Shown here: piece by piece, positions 17,781 to 26,426 of the stretch | Position numbering within the stretch: the stretch's first letter is position 1 | How the letters are laid out: each line of letters opens with the position of its first letter | Assembly (NCBI RefSeq): GCF_000266905.1 | Contig: NC_018027.1 | Location: forward strand, 3,782,001-3,846,000 | Origin: Mycolicibacterium chubuense NBB4 | GTDB taxonomy: Bacteria; Actinomycetota; Actinomycetes; Mycobacteriales; Mycobacteriaceae | DNA: 64,000 bases | Reading direction: 5' to 3' | Notes under the pieces: model-generated | What the model saw: the letters and a program-made list of their open reading frames with translations, nothing else | What the model was told of the DNA's origin: nothing | Databases searched by the model: none | Made by a program: the position numbers and the translations under genes

Positions 17781-18776
17781 CTACAGATCCCTCCCGTACT
17801 CCGCCGCGATCAGAGCTCGGTGCTCGGCTGCTCCGCCCAGCATCAGTTCGCCCGCCTTGGCCCGCTTGAGCGCGAACTGCAGGTCGTTCTCCCAGGTGAA
17901 CCCCATGGCGCCGAATGTCTGCAGGCCGTGGCGGAAGACCAGTGCCTGGCACTCCCCCGCCGACGCTTTGGCCATGGCCGCGGCGAGCCGCCGGCGCGGG
18001 TCGTCGGCAGCGATGGTCAACGCGGAGAAGTACGACAGCGCCCGGGCCCGCTCGATCGCCACGTGCATGTCGGCGGCCTTGTGCTGGATGGCCTGGAACG
18101 TGCCGATCGCCACGCCGAACTGCTGGCGGCTCTTGGCGTGCTCGAGGGCCAGATCGAGGATGCGCTGACAGGCGCCGACCATGGTGATCGCCATTCCCAT
18201 CAGCGCGAGGTGCCGGGCGCGCTCGACGTCGACGGGTAGGCGCTCGGACTCGGCGACGCGCACGCCGGCGAACGAGACCTCGGCCACGTGGAGCACCGGA
18301 TCGAACACGTCGACGCGGCGGGTGGTCAGCTGGTTCCCGCCGATCAGGAAAACGCCGCCGGGTGTCACCACCGCGACGCGTTCGGCACGATCCCCGTCGA
18401 GCACGAACCGGTCGGTGCCGTTGAGCACCCACCCCTGGGCATCGCGGACCGCGGTGACCCCGGTGTACACCGCCGCACCCGAGCTCTGCGGGTCGAAGCG
18501 CTCACCCACCAACGGGGCGAACTGCGTGACGGTGGCCAGAAACGGTGTGGGATCGGTGGCGCGCCCGAGCTCCTCGAGGACGATCGCGAGCTCGACGGCG
18601 TTGTCCGGATCGGTGAGCTCGGTCCAGCCGGCGTCCAGGTAACCGGTCCACAAGGGCGCCGGATCGACGCCGTTCTCGGCGATGTCACGGATCAGCGAGG
18701 GCGGGCACTGCTTGGACACCGCGTCCCGCACGGTTTCCTGCCACAGCCGCTGATCGGCATCGAATTCCAACAGCAT
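17781..18776 (-). CDS. Acyl-CoA dehydrogenase, beta-type subunit
   Basis: The 331-residue protein is shorter than a canonical FadE (about 380-400). It retains GACQRILDLALEHAKSRQQFG, the FAD-contacting helix, and a C-terminal GAMGFTWENDLQFALKRA. The short length and lack of a clear substrate-binding middle are typical of the partner subunit in heteromeric mycobacterial acyl-CoA dehydrogenases. It is the first gene of the 18776-12324 operon, with CGGAGG upstream of the ATG and a palindromic operator about 30 bp before the start. Confidence 0.88.
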   Translation of the reverse strand: MLLEFDADQRLWQETVRDAVSKQCPPSLIRDIAENGVDPAPLWTGYLDAGWTELTDPDNAVELAIVLEELGRATDPTPFLATVTQFAPLVGERFDPQSSGAAVYTGVTAVRDAQGWVLNGTDRFVLDGDRAERVAVVTPGGVFLIGGNQLTTRRVDVFDPVLHVAEVSFAGVRVAESERLPVDVERARHLALMGMAITMVGACQRILDLALEHAKSRQQFGVAIGTFQAIQHKAADMHVAIERARALSYFSALTIAADDPRRRLAAAMAKASAGECQALVFRHGLQTFGAMGFTWENDLQFALKRAKAGELMLGGAAEHRALIAAEYGRDL

Positions 18777-18805
18777 TCAGCGCCTCCGGGCTCGTCACGT
18801 CGGTT

Positions 18806-18822
18806 GGAGAATAACATTCTCC
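18806..18822. promoter_or_regulatory. Perfect palindromic operator GGAGAAT-AAC-ATTCTCC
   Basis: Two 7-bp arms match exactly around AAC. The site lies 29 bp upstream of the leftward acyl-CoA dehydrogenase operon, and on that strand it contains TGTTAT, a possible -10 element. It is the best copy of the motif GAGAAY-N3-RTTCTC. An extra half site, GTTCTCC, lies at 18838-18844. Confidence 0.7.
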
Positions 18823-18931
18823 TTAGACGTTGTAACCGTTCTCCTCTGCCGACGAGCACGTTTCGCCAGGGTGCGGGGTGCACACTCACCCACGCCCGCC
18901 GTGACCTGCGCAGAAGTAAGCACTGCGATTG

Positions 18932-18972
18932 GAGAACTCAATTCTTGCCAATGAAGAACTAGGATCTACACT
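18932..18972 (+). promoter_or_regulatory. Promoter of the amidohydrolase operon with overlapping operator
   Basis: TTGCCA (18945-18950) and TACACT (18967-18972) are separated by 16 bp and read as -35 and -10 elements. The palindrome copy GAGAAC-TCA-ATTCTT (18932-18946) overlaps the -35 box, so a bound protein would block the polymerase. The gene start at 19052 is about 75 bp downstream of the predicted transcription start. Confidence 0.55.
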
Positions 18973-19051
18973 GGCTCCATGGCCGGTGCCGACACCTGCT
19001 GCGCTGCACTGGCGTCGGCCGGCCCCCGGGCAGTCCTGGAAGGGTTCTTCA

Positions 19052-20152
19052 GTGATCGAGATCAGCCACGGCGCGCAGACGCTGTCCGTGCCCGTCATAG
19101 ATGCCAGCGTGCACATCTTCTTCGGCTCCAACAAGGACTTGCGCCGGAACTTCCTGCGCGAACCGTTCAGCAGCCGCGGGTTCCCCGACTACGAGATGGA
19201 CTGGTACGGCGCGCCCGGCGGTGAGTACGCCGCCGGCACCACCGGACCGGACCGCGAGTACCCCGGCTCGGATGTCGGCATCGTCGCCGAGCACCTTTTC
19301 GCCGACCGCGGCGTCGACGTTGCAGTGCTGCACCCGATGACCCGCGGGATCATGCCCGACCGGCACCTGGGCACGGCGATCGCGTCGGCGCACAACGAGA
19401 TGATGGTGTCGCGCTGGCTGGACGACGAGCGCTACGGGGAGAGATTCCGCGGCACTCTCCGTGTCAATCCCGATGACATCGCCGGCGCTCTGCGCGAGAT
19501 CGCCAAGTACAAGGACCATCCCCGCGTCGTGCAGATCGGCATCCCGCTGCAGTCCCGGGAGCTGTACGGCAAGCCGCAGTACTGGCCGCTGTGGGAGGCC
19601 GCCGCCGAGGCGAATCTGCCTGTCGCGGTGCACATCGAGACCGGTGAGGGCATCGCGTCTCCGCCCACCCCGAACGGGCACACGCTGACCTACGAGCACT
19701 TCCTGTCGTTCATGTCGCTGAACTACGTCTACCACCTGATGAACATGATCGCCGAGGGCGTGTTCGAGCGGTTCGACACCCTGAGGTTCGTCTGGGCCGA
19801 CGGAGCGGCCGACCTGTTGACGCCGTTCATCTGGCGGATGGACTGCTTCGGCCGCCCCCATCTGGAGCAGACGCCCTGGGCGCCGAAGATCCCCAGCGAC
19901 TATCTGCCGGGCCACGTGTACTTCGTACAGGGCGGCCTCGACGGACCCGGTGACGCCGAATTCGCCGGAGAGTGGTTCGGCTTCACCGGGAAAGACCGCA
20001 TGGTGATGTTCGGCTCCAGCTATCCGCACTGGCACATGAACGAACTGACGGTGCCCGCGACGTTCACCGACGAGCAGCGCGACAGGCTGTGCTGGCGCAA
20101 CGCCGCCGAGCTCTACGGCATAGACATTCCGGTCGGTTCGGTCGCACAGTAG
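19052..20152 (+). CDS. Amidohydrolase-family protein (amidohydrolase 2 type)
   Basis: The 366-residue TIM-barrel protein starts VIEISHGAQTL and has VIDASVHIFFGS, the region of the first metal ligands, then HPMTRGIM, VAVHIETGEG and MFGSSYPHWHMNE near the C-terminus. These resemble decarboxylases and hydrolases of the amidohydrolase 2 group. The GTG at 19052 with GGAAGG 9 bp upstream is chosen. An open frame back to 18929 would run through the operator and promoter. It is followed 22 bp downstream by a second member of the family. Confidence 0.8.
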   Translation: MIEISHGAQTLSVPVIDASVHIFFGSNKDLRRNFLREPFSSRGFPDYEMDWYGAPGGEYAAGTTGPDREYPGSDVGIVAEHLFADRGVDVAVLHPMTRGIMPDRHLGTAIASAHNEMMVSRWLDDERYGERFRGTLRVNPDDIAGALREIAKYKDHPRVVQIGIPLQSRELYGKPQYWPLWEAAAEANLPVAVHIETGEGIASPPTPNGHTLTYEHFLSFMSLNYVYHLMNMIAEGVFERFDTLRFVWADGAADLLTPFIWRMDCFGRPHLEQTPWAPKIPSDYLPGHVYFVQGGLDGPGDAEFAGEWFGFTGKDRMVMFGSSYPHWHMNELTVPATFTDEQRDRLCWRNAAELYGIDIPVGSVAQ

Positions 20153-20174
20153 AAGTCAAGGACAGGAGGCCAAC

Positions 20175-21320
20175 ATGACGGTCACAGAGACTCGCGAACG
20201 GGTACCTGCAGCCGAGCGCATCGCCATCCGGTGTGTCGACTCCGACGTGCATCCGATGCCCCGCCGCGGCGAGCTGCTGGAGTACATCCCGGAACCGTGG
20301 CGCACCAAGTACTTCACCAATCACAAGGTCGGCGAGCTGATCTACTACGACGCGCCCGACTACGCCCACGCCTACGCGATGCGCGTCGACACCTTCCCCA
20401 AGGACGGCGAATTCGCCGGCAGCGACCCCGACCTGATGCTCAAGCAGCTGGTCATGGAGGCCGGTGCCGACGTCGTCATCCTCGAACCCACCGATCGCAT
20501 CGCACGGTTGCCCGAGGCGACCGCGGCGATGTCGTCGGCGGTGAACAGCTGGCTGGCCAACCACTGGCTCGACAGCCACAACAACTGGCATCAGCGCTGG
20601 CGCGGATCGATCTGTGCGGCGATCGAAGAGCCCGAGCTCGCCGCCCGCGAGATCGAGAAGTGGGCCGGGCACCCGTACATGGCGCAGATCCTGATCAAGG
20701 CCGAGCCGCGCCCGTCGTGGGGTCATCCGCGCTACGACCCGATCTGGGCGGCGGCGACCAAGCACGACATCACGGTGAGCTGCCACCTGTCCCGCGGCAC
20801 CTACGAGACGCTGCCGATGCCGCCGGTGGGGTTGCCGAGCTACAACCACGACTTCATGGTCAGCTACTCGCTGACCGCGGCCAACCAGGTGATGAGCCTG
20901 ATCTTCGACGGGGTCTTCGACCGCTTCCCGACCCTGCGCATCGTGTTCGTCGAGCACGCCTTCACCTGGATCCTGCCGCTGATGTGGCGGATGGACGCCA
21001 TCTACGACAAGCGCAGGCAGTGGCTCGACATCAAGCGCAAACCCAGCGACTACGTCAAAGACCACATCAAGTTCACCACCCAGCCGCTGGACTACCCCGA
21101 GGACAAGACCGAACTGTCCCGGGCGTTCGAGTGGATGGAGTGCGAGAAGATCCTGCTGTACTCCAGCGACTACCCGCACTGGACCTTCGACGACCCGCGC
21201 TGGCTGGTCAAACACCTGCCCGAACACGCCCGCGAAGCGGTCATGTTCAAAAACGGCATCCAGACCTACAAACTGCCGGAGACCGTCCCGGCCCTCGAGG
21301 GCCAGGTTCGGGTCTTCTAG
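20175..21320 (+). CDS. Amidohydrolase-family protein (amidohydrolase 2 type)
   Basis: The 381-residue protein starts with CVDSDVHPMPRRGELLEY, where DxH supplies metal ligands, and has VSCHLSRG, FVEHAFTWILPLMWRMD and LLYSSDYPHWTFDDP. These are hallmark segments of amidohydrolase 2 proteins of actinobacteria. The ATG follows a strong AGGAGG. It is a homologue of the preceding gene, and the two may be subunits or act in successive steps. The next gene, a Rieske protein, starts on the base after its stop codon. The reaction is not known; decarboxylation or hydrolysis of a ring-cleavage product is possible. Confidence 0.82.
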   Translation: MTVTETRERVPAAERIAIRCVDSDVHPMPRRGELLEYIPEPWRTKYFTNHKVGELIYYDAPDYAHAYAMRVDTFPKDGEFAGSDPDLMLKQLVMEAGADVVILEPTDRIARLPEATAAMSSAVNSWLANHWLDSHNNWHQRWRGSICAAIEEPELAAREIEKWAGHPYMAQILIKAEPRPSWGHPRYDPIWAAATKHDITVSCHLSRGTYETLPMPPVGLPSYNHDFMVSYSLTAANQVMSLIFDGVFDRFPTLRIVFVEHAFTWILPLMWRMDAIYDKRRQWLDIKRKPSDYVKDHIKFTTQPLDYPEDKTELSRAFEWMECEKILLYSSDYPHWTFDDPRWLVKHLPEHAREAVMFKNGIQTYKLPETVPALEGQVRVF

Positions 21321-21713
21321 GTGAACGACGCACAGAAGACGCCCCGGCTGGCCCAGGGGCGCGAACACGTCGTCGCCACCGTCGACGAAATCCCGCCCGG
21401 CACACACAAACTGGTACCGATCGGCCGCCACGGGGTCGGGGTGTACAACGTCAACGGCACCTTCTACGCGATCGCCAACTACTGCCCGCACGAAGGCGGT
21501 CCGCTGTGTTCGGGCCGTGCCCGGGGCCGCAACATCGTCGACGAGAACGTGCCCGGCGATGCCGTGATGGTGCGCGACATGGAGTTCATCTACTGCCCCT
21601 GGCACCAGTGGGGATTCGAACTCGCCACCGGGACCACTGCGGTCAAACCCGAGTGGAGCATCCGGACCTATCCCGTTCGCGTGGTGGGCGACGACGTGTT
21701 GGTGCAGGCATGA
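21321..21713 (+). CDS. Rieske [2Fe-2S] ferredoxin-like protein
   Basis: This 130-residue protein is a single Rieske domain. CPH (Cys55, His57) and CPWH (Cys92, His95) supply the cluster ligands, with a 37-residue gap that is longer than in simple Rieske ferredoxins because of the insert GRARGRNIVDENVPGDA. It could carry electrons to an oxygenase or be a subunit associated with the adjacent amidohydrolases. It starts with GTG immediately after the upstream stop and overlaps the next gene by 4 bp (ATGA). Confidence 0.85.
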   Translation: MNDAQKTPRLAQGREHVVATVDEIPPGTHKLVPIGRHGVGVYNVNGTFYAIANYCPHEGGPLCSGRARGRNIVDENVPGDAVMVRDMEFIYCPWHQWGFELATGTTAVKPEWSIRTYPVRVVGDDVLVQA

Positions 21714-22618
21714 CGGCCATGGCCACCGCCGGCCCGAAACTGCGGCGCGGCGAGAAGATCTTCGAGGTCAACGGCGGCAACGTCGTCTACGAGATCCTGG
21801 GCAGAGAAGGCGAATTCATTGCGCTCACGCCGGGCGGCCGGTTCAGCAAGGACATCGACGGCCTCCGGCCGCTGGCGCAGGCTCTGGTCAAGGGCGGCTA
21901 TCGCGTGCTGCTGTGGGACAGGCCGAACTGCGGCAAGTCCGATGTGCAGTTCTACGGGCAGAGCGAATCGCACATGCGCGCCGAGACACTGCACGCTCTG
22001 ATCACGGGGCTCGGCATCGGGCCGTGCATCCTCGCCGGCGGCTCCGGGGGCGCCCGCGATTCGATGCTCACCACGATGCTCTACCCGGAGATCGTCCGGA
22101 AACTGGTGGTGTGGAACATCGTCGGCGGGATCTACGGGACGTTCGTGCTCGGCTCCTATTACATCGTTCCGAGCATCCTGGCGGTACGCGGAACCGGAAT
22201 GCCGGGTGTCGCCGGGATCGGCGAGTGGAGGGAACGCATCGCCGAGAACCCCGCGAACGAGGAGCGGATCCTGTCCTTCGACCGCGACGAGTTCCTCAAG
22301 GTCATGCTGCGGTGGCTCAACGCCTTCGTCTCCAAGCCCGGCCAGACCATTCCGGGTGTGGACGACGAGATGTTCGACAACATCACGGTGCCCACACTGA
22401 TCATCCGCGGCGGCGAGAACGACATGGACCACCCGAAGCGCACGTCGCTGGAGGTGAGTTGCCTGATCAAGGGCTCGACACTGATCGACCCGCCGTGGCC
22501 GGAAGACGCCTGGGAGCGCGCCAGCGAACAGCGCGCCGCTGGAAAGGTCAAGCGCTTCAACATGTTCGACACCTGGGTGCAGGCGGCGCCGGCGATCCTG
22601 GAGTTCCTGGGGCGCTGA
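21710..22618 (+). CDS. Alpha/beta hydrolase
   Basis: The 302-residue protein has the fold elements ALTPGGRFS (oxyanion region), LLWDRPNCGKSD and the nucleophile elbow LAGGSGGARDS with Ser112. The late HPKRTS and DPPW segments may hold the acid and His parts of the triad, though the final His is not obvious by eye. It is translationally coupled to the Rieske gene. The product is probably a C-C or ester hydrolase in the same pathway (inference). A neighbouring gene converges on it 17 bp downstream. Confidence 0.78.
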   Translation: MTAMATAGPKLRRGEKIFEVNGGNVVYEILGREGEFIALTPGGRFSKDIDGLRPLAQALVKGGYRVLLWDRPNCGKSDVQFYGQSESHMRAETLHALITGLGIGPCILAGGSGGARDSMLTTMLYPEIVRKLVVWNIVGGIYGTFVLGSYYIVPSILAVRGTGMPGVAGIGEWRERIAENPANEERILSFDRDEFLKVMLRWLNAFVSKPGQTIPGVDDEMFDNITVPTLIIRGGENDMDHPKRTSLEVSCLIKGSTLIDPPWPEDAWERASEQRAAGKVKRFNMFDTWVQAAPAILEFLGR

Positions 22619-22635
22619 TGAGCGATCTCGTCGGA

Positions 22636-23112
22636 TCAGTCTGTCAGGACGATGCGGACCTCGCAGTTGGTCGAGGCCTCCAGCGCGGTGTGGATGCGGC
22701 TCTCCGGAATGCGTTCCAGGTCGGCCCTGCGCAGCGTCACGGTGATGATGTCCCAGCCGTCGCCGCCCGGCCTCCGGTCGATCACCCCGGTCAGTCCGAA
22801 TCCCGCCAGCACGCCGCGCGCGTCGTCATCGGTGCCGTGGCTGATGAACGTGAGCACGCCGATCACCGGTTGGGTGGGAAACGCCCTGCGGCACAACTCG
22901 ACCGCGGCGTTCTGCAACGCCGACGGCTCGGTGCCCGTCATCAGGATCTCGACCTCGCGGCGTTTCGGCGGCAACCCGGCCAGATCGTTCGCGATGACCC
23001 GGGCGCCCGCCTCGGCGGCCAGCGTCGCCAACTCGGTCATCCCGGTCGTCAACTCCGCGCCGGTCAGCTCGCCGGCAGGATCCACCCCGATGCGCACCAC
23101 CGCCGTTCGCAT
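22636..23112 (-). CDS. Hypothetical protein
   Basis: The predicted protein has 158 residues, starts MRTAVVRIGVDPAG and is soluble. It has alternating strands and helices and no motif I can name. The start at 23112 is preferred over an upstream in-frame start because the longer form would cross the divergent gene's leader. It lies on the opposite strand between an alpha/beta hydrolase and the NuoF-like gene, sharing a 35-bp divergent gap with the latter. Confidence 0.5.
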   Translation of the reverse strand: MRTAVVRIGVDPAGELTGAELTTGMTELATLAAEAGARVIANDLAGLPPKRREVEILMTGTEPSALQNAAVELCRRAFPTQPVIGVLTFISHGTDDDARGVLAGFGLTGVIDRRPGGDGWDIITVTLRRADLERIPESRIHTALEASTNCEVRIVLTD

Positions 23113-23147
23113 GCAGGGAAGGTTAGCCCGACGTGCAGGAGGATTCG

Positions 23148-24440
23148 ATGAGCACGGCGATGAACGCGGGACCCACCGTCGCAACGTGGCCCGGTCTGGC
23201 TCCACGGCTGTTGCGCACCGAAGCCGGGGTCGAGACACTCGCCGAGTATCGCGGTGCCGGCGGGTACACCGCGCTGTCCGACCCGCAGGAACTGCTCGAC
23301 GAGATCGGCCGGGCGGGCGTGCTCGGCCGCGGTGGTGCCGCGTTCCCGACGGCCGTCAAACTGGCGACGGTGCGCCGCGCCGCACTGCGGGGGGTCGACA
23401 CGGTGCTGGTGGCCAATGGCGAGGAGGGGGAACCCGCTTCGGTCAAGGACCGCTGGCTGCTGCGACACCGGCCGCACCTCGTGCTCGACGGACTGCGCCT
23501 GGCCGCGCAGATCATCGGCGCCCGCCACGCGCACGTCTATGTGTCGGATTCCCTTGCCGCCCAGACAATCCGGTCAGCTCTCGATGACGCGACCACCGAT
23601 GCGCTCGACGGCATCACCGTCGGGGTGCGCACGGTGGAAGCCGGATACGTCGCCGGCGAGGAGACCGCCGCCGTTCGGGCCATCAACGGCGGACCGGCGA
23701 AACCCACGGACAAACCTCCTCGCCCGTTCGAGGAAGGCGTGGGCGGACTCCCGACGATCGTCAGTAATGTCGAGACGCTGGCCAACCTGCCGTTCGTGCA
23801 CCGCTACGGCGCCCTTTCCTACCGGCAGGCGGGCACCGACGGCTCGCCGGGCACCTTCCTGGCCACGCTGACGGGCGGCGGGCGTGGCGCGGGCCTCTAC
23901 GAGGTGCCGTTCGGTACGCCGGCCGCCGAACTGTTCGAATTGCACGGGGTCCCCGCACAGCAGATACGCGGCGCGCTGATGGGCGGCTACTTCGCCGGAA
24001 TGCTCGACCGGCGGATCCTCGACGGCACGCTCGATCACGCGGCCCTGCGCGAACTCGGGAGCGGCCTGGGCTGCGGCGCGGTCTCGGTCCTCACCGAGGA
24101 GTGCCCGGTGGCCGTCGGCGCCGCGGTCCTGGACTACTACAGCAGAGAGAACGCTGCGCAGTGCGGATCCTGCTTCAACGGCACGGCCGCGATGGCCGCG
24201 GCAGCCGCCGCCCTGCGTGACGGCGTCGCCGACGCCGACGATCTGGCTCGTCTGCGGCGCTGGTCGGTGGTGTTGAGGGGCCGCGGAGCGTGCGCCACGC
24301 TCGACGCCGCCACCAACATCGCGGCCAGCCTGCTCGCCATGTTCCCCGACGACGTCGCGCGGCACCTGGACGGACGGTGCCCCGACTGCGCAGAGGCGCC
24401 GTTCACCGCGCAGCGGCCCTTCGAGGTGGAGTCACTGTGA
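23148..24440 (+). CDS. NuoF-like NADH-binding flavo-iron-sulfur protein
   Basis: The 430-residue protein resembles the NADH/FMN subunit NuoF. GRGGAAFPTAVK is the FMN-binding loop, NGEEGEPASVKDR the nucleotide segment, and YVAGEETAA and SNVETLANLP follow in order. The NuoF [4Fe-4S] motif CxxCxxC reads AAQCGSC here, so Ala336 replaces the first Cys. Cys339, Cys342 and Cys382 remain, so the cluster may be [3Fe-4S] or absent. No other complex I subunits are nearby. It overlaps a ferredoxin gene by 4 bp, so it may be an NADH:ferredoxin reductase for the P450s (inference). The ATG has AGGAGG 5 bp upstream. Confidence 0.8.
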   Translation: MSTAMNAGPTVATWPGLAPRLLRTEAGVETLAEYRGAGGYTALSDPQELLDEIGRAGVLGRGGAAFPTAVKLATVRRAALRGVDTVLVANGEEGEPASVKDRWLLRHRPHLVLDGLRLAAQIIGARHAHVYVSDSLAAQTIRSALDDATTDALDGITVGVRTVEAGYVAGEETAAVRAINGGPAKPTDKPPRPFEEGVGGLPTIVSNVETLANLPFVHRYGALSYRQAGTDGSPGTFLATLTGGGRGAGLYEVPFGTPAAELFELHGVPAQQIRGALMGGYFAGMLDRRILDGTLDHAALRELGSGLGCGAVSVLTEECPVAVGAAVLDYYSRENAAQCGSCFNGTAAMAAAAAALRDGVADADDLARLRRWSVVLRGRGACATLDAATNIAASLLAMFPDDVARHLDGRCPDCAEAPFTAQRPFEVESL

Positions 24441-24742
24441 CCGACAGACTGCGGATCAAGCTCGATCGGACGCTCTGCGACGGCTTCGGCATCTGCGCCA
24501 AGCACGCGCCGGAGTACTTCTCGCTCGACGACTGGGGATACGCGGTCCTCGTCGGCGACGGGGACATCCCCGAACGCGATCACGACGCCGTACAGCGCGC
24601 GCTGATGGACTGCCCTGTGCACGCGATCATGGAGCTGACCGAACGACGCCCCGACGACGCTCCGATCCCCGAGGTGAACGAACCCGACCTGGATCAGCTG
24701 AAAACCGAAGACAACGAGGCGGAGTGGGGATTTTCGCGATGA
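24437..24742 (+). CDS. Ferredoxin, single-cluster type, with C-terminal extension
   Basis: The 101-residue protein has the pattern C-x2-F-x2-C...CP (Cys14, Phe17, Cys20, Cys59), the P450-type ferredoxin layout with Phe at the variable ligand position. A 35-residue acidic tail rich in Asp, Glu and Pro follows, unlike the other ferredoxins here. The GTG start overlaps the NuoF-like stop (GTGA), so the two are co-translated and probably form an electron-transfer pair. The stop codon sits in a short sequence that recurs at 28119. Confidence 0.85.
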   Translation: MTDRLRIKLDRTLCDGFGICAKHAPEYFSLDDWGYAVLVGDGDIPERDHDAVQRALMDCPVHAIMELTERRPDDAPIPEVNEPDLDQLKTEDNEAEWGFSR

Positions 24743-24788
24743 GCGCTTGCGCGAAGAGCCGAGCACCCCGATGAGCGGAGAGACTCGC

Positions 24789-26426
24789 ATGCCGCTTCCC
24801 CAGCTGACCTTCGACACCGAGTTCTTCTGGACGTCCGGCGCGGACGGGACGCTGCGCATCCAGGAGTGCCAGGGCTGCTCGGCGCTGATCCACCCGCCCC
24901 AGCCGGTGTGTCGTTACTGCCGCGGCGCCGACATGGGTGTGCGGGCCGTGTCGGGTAAGGCGGTGTTGTCGGCGTTCACCGTCAACCACCGATTCAGCAT
25001 TCCCGGACTGCCCGCGCCGTACGTGGTGGCCCAGGTCGCGCTGGTCGACGATCCCCGGGTCCGGTTGACCACGAACATCGTCGACGCCGACCCCGACGAT
25101 CTAGAGATCGGTCAGCTGGTCGAGGTCACCTTCGAGCAGAACGACGACGTCTACCTGCCGCTGTTCCGGCCCGTGTCGCCCAAGCAGTTCGGTGATGAGC
25201 CTGCCGACGAGATCGCGCCGGAGGACTTCGGCAAGCATGTGCGGCCGATGCTGACCACGGAGAAGTTCGAGGAGAAGTCGGCGATCACCGGCATCGGCGC
25301 GTCCCGGCTGGGCCGCCGTCTGATGGTGTCTCCGCTGTCGCTGACGATCGAGGCGTGCCAGGCGGCCGTCGCCGATGCGGGGCTGACCTTCGACGACATC
25401 GACGGACTGTCGACCTACCCGGGGCTCGACGTCGCGGGGATGGGCGAGGGTGGCGTCACCAAACTCGAAGGCCCGCTGGGGATCCGCCCGACGTGGATCA
25501 ACGGCGGCATGGACACGTTCGGCCCCGGCGGCTCGGTCATCGCGGCGATGACGGCGATCGCGACCGGGATGGCCCGCCATGTGCTGTGCTTCCGCACGCT
25601 GTGGGAGGCGACGTTCCAGCAACTGATGAAGGAAGGCAAGGCCTCGCCGCCCGGCGGCGCCCGCACCGACAGCTTCCAGATGCCGTTCGGTGCTCTGTCG
25701 GCGGCGCACACGCTGGCGCTGAACGCCCAGCGCCACTTCCACCGCTACGGCACCACCCGCGAGACGCTCGGCTGGATCGCATTGAACCAGCGGGCCAACG
25801 CCGCCCTGAACCCGACCGCGATCTACCGCGACCCGATGACGATGGACGACTACCTGGGCGCACGGATGATCACGACGCCGTTCGGGCTCTACGACTGCGA
25901 CGTGCCCTGCGACGGCGCCGTCGCGGTGGTCGTCTCCGCTGTCGAGACGGCCGCCGACCGGCCGAAGCCACCGGTGATGATCGAGGCGGTCGGCACTCAG
26001 ATCATCGAACGCACCGACTGGGACCAGACCACACTGACGCACGAACCGCAGGTGCTCGGCCAGGCCGCCCACCTGTGGACGCGAACCTCGTTGCGGCCGA
26101 ACGACGTCGACGTCGCCGAACTCTATGACGGCTTCACGTTCAACTGTCTGTCATGGCTCGAAGCGCTGGGTTTCTGCGGCATCGGTGAGGCCAAGGACTT
26201 CCTCGACGGGGGCGGTGCCATCGCCCGCGACGGCGTCATACCGCTCAACACCCACGGCGGTCAGCTTTCCCACGGCCGCACGCACGGCATGGGTCTGGTG
26301 CACGAGGCCGTCACGCAGTTGCGCGGCGACGCCGGGCAACGGCAGGTCGACGGCGCCCGGGTCGCGGTCGTCAGTAGCGGTGGATTGACGCCGAGCGGTG
26401 TCCTGCTGTTGCGGGCAGGCACGTGA
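24789..26426 (+). CDS. Fused DUF35 (zinc ribbon/OB-fold) and Ltp-type thiolase-fold protein
   Basis: This 545-residue protein joins two parts. An N-terminal DUF35 domain (about 1-140) has an intact zinc ribbon, Cys27, Cys30, Cys41 and Cys44. A C-terminal thiolase-fold domain (about 160-545) lacks the nucleophilic Cys region but has ELYDGFT (Tyr446) and HGGQLSHGRTHGMG (His489). These are features of Ltp2-type retro-aldolases, which in steroid side-chain degradation work as a complex with a separate DUF35 protein. Here both are one chain. The ATG at 24789 has GGAGAG upstream; an alternative ATG is at 24771. It probably cleaves a 3-hydroxyacyl-CoA by retro-aldol reaction. Confidence 0.82.
   Translation: MPLPQLTFDTEFFWTSGADGTLRIQECQGCSALIHPPQPVCRYCRGADMGVRAVSGKAVLSAFTVNHRFSIPGLPAPYVVAQVALVDDPRVRLTTNIVDADPDDLEIGQLVEVTFEQNDDVYLPLFRPVSPKQFGDEPADEIAPEDFGKHVRPMLTTEKFEEKSAITGIGASRLGRRLMVSPLSLTIEACQAAVADAGLTFDDIDGLSTYPGLDVAGMGEGGVTKLEGPLGIRPTWINGGMDTFGPGGSVIAAMTAIATGMARHVLCFRTLWEATFQQLMKEGKASPPGGARTDSFQMPFGALSAAHTLALNAQRHFHRYGTTRETLGWIALNQRANAALNPTAIYRDPMTMDDYLGARMITTPFGLYDCDVPCDGAVAVVVSAVETAADRPKPPVMIEAVGTQIIERTDWDQTTLTHEPQVLGQAAHLWTRTSLRPNDVDVAELYDGFTFNCLSWLEALGFCGIGEAKDFLDGGGAIARDGVIPLNTHGGQLSHGRTHGMGLVHEAVTQLRGDAGQRQVDGARVAVVSSGGLTPSGVLLLRAGT

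Noticed and set aside
18929..19051. N-terminal extension of the amidohydrolase reading frame
   Set aside because: The extension covers a palindromic operator and a -35/-10 pair and lacks a ribosome-binding site; GTG at 19052 has one.
20231..21709. Long open frame in the same phase as the alpha/beta hydrolase at 21710
   Set aside because: Only the part from 21710 has a domain; the upstream part lies in the wrong frame of the amidohydrolase and Rieske genes.
23148..24440. Part of a respiratory complex I operon
   Set aside because: No other nuo genes are nearby and the cluster motif is altered, so it is treated as a stand-alone electron-transfer protein.
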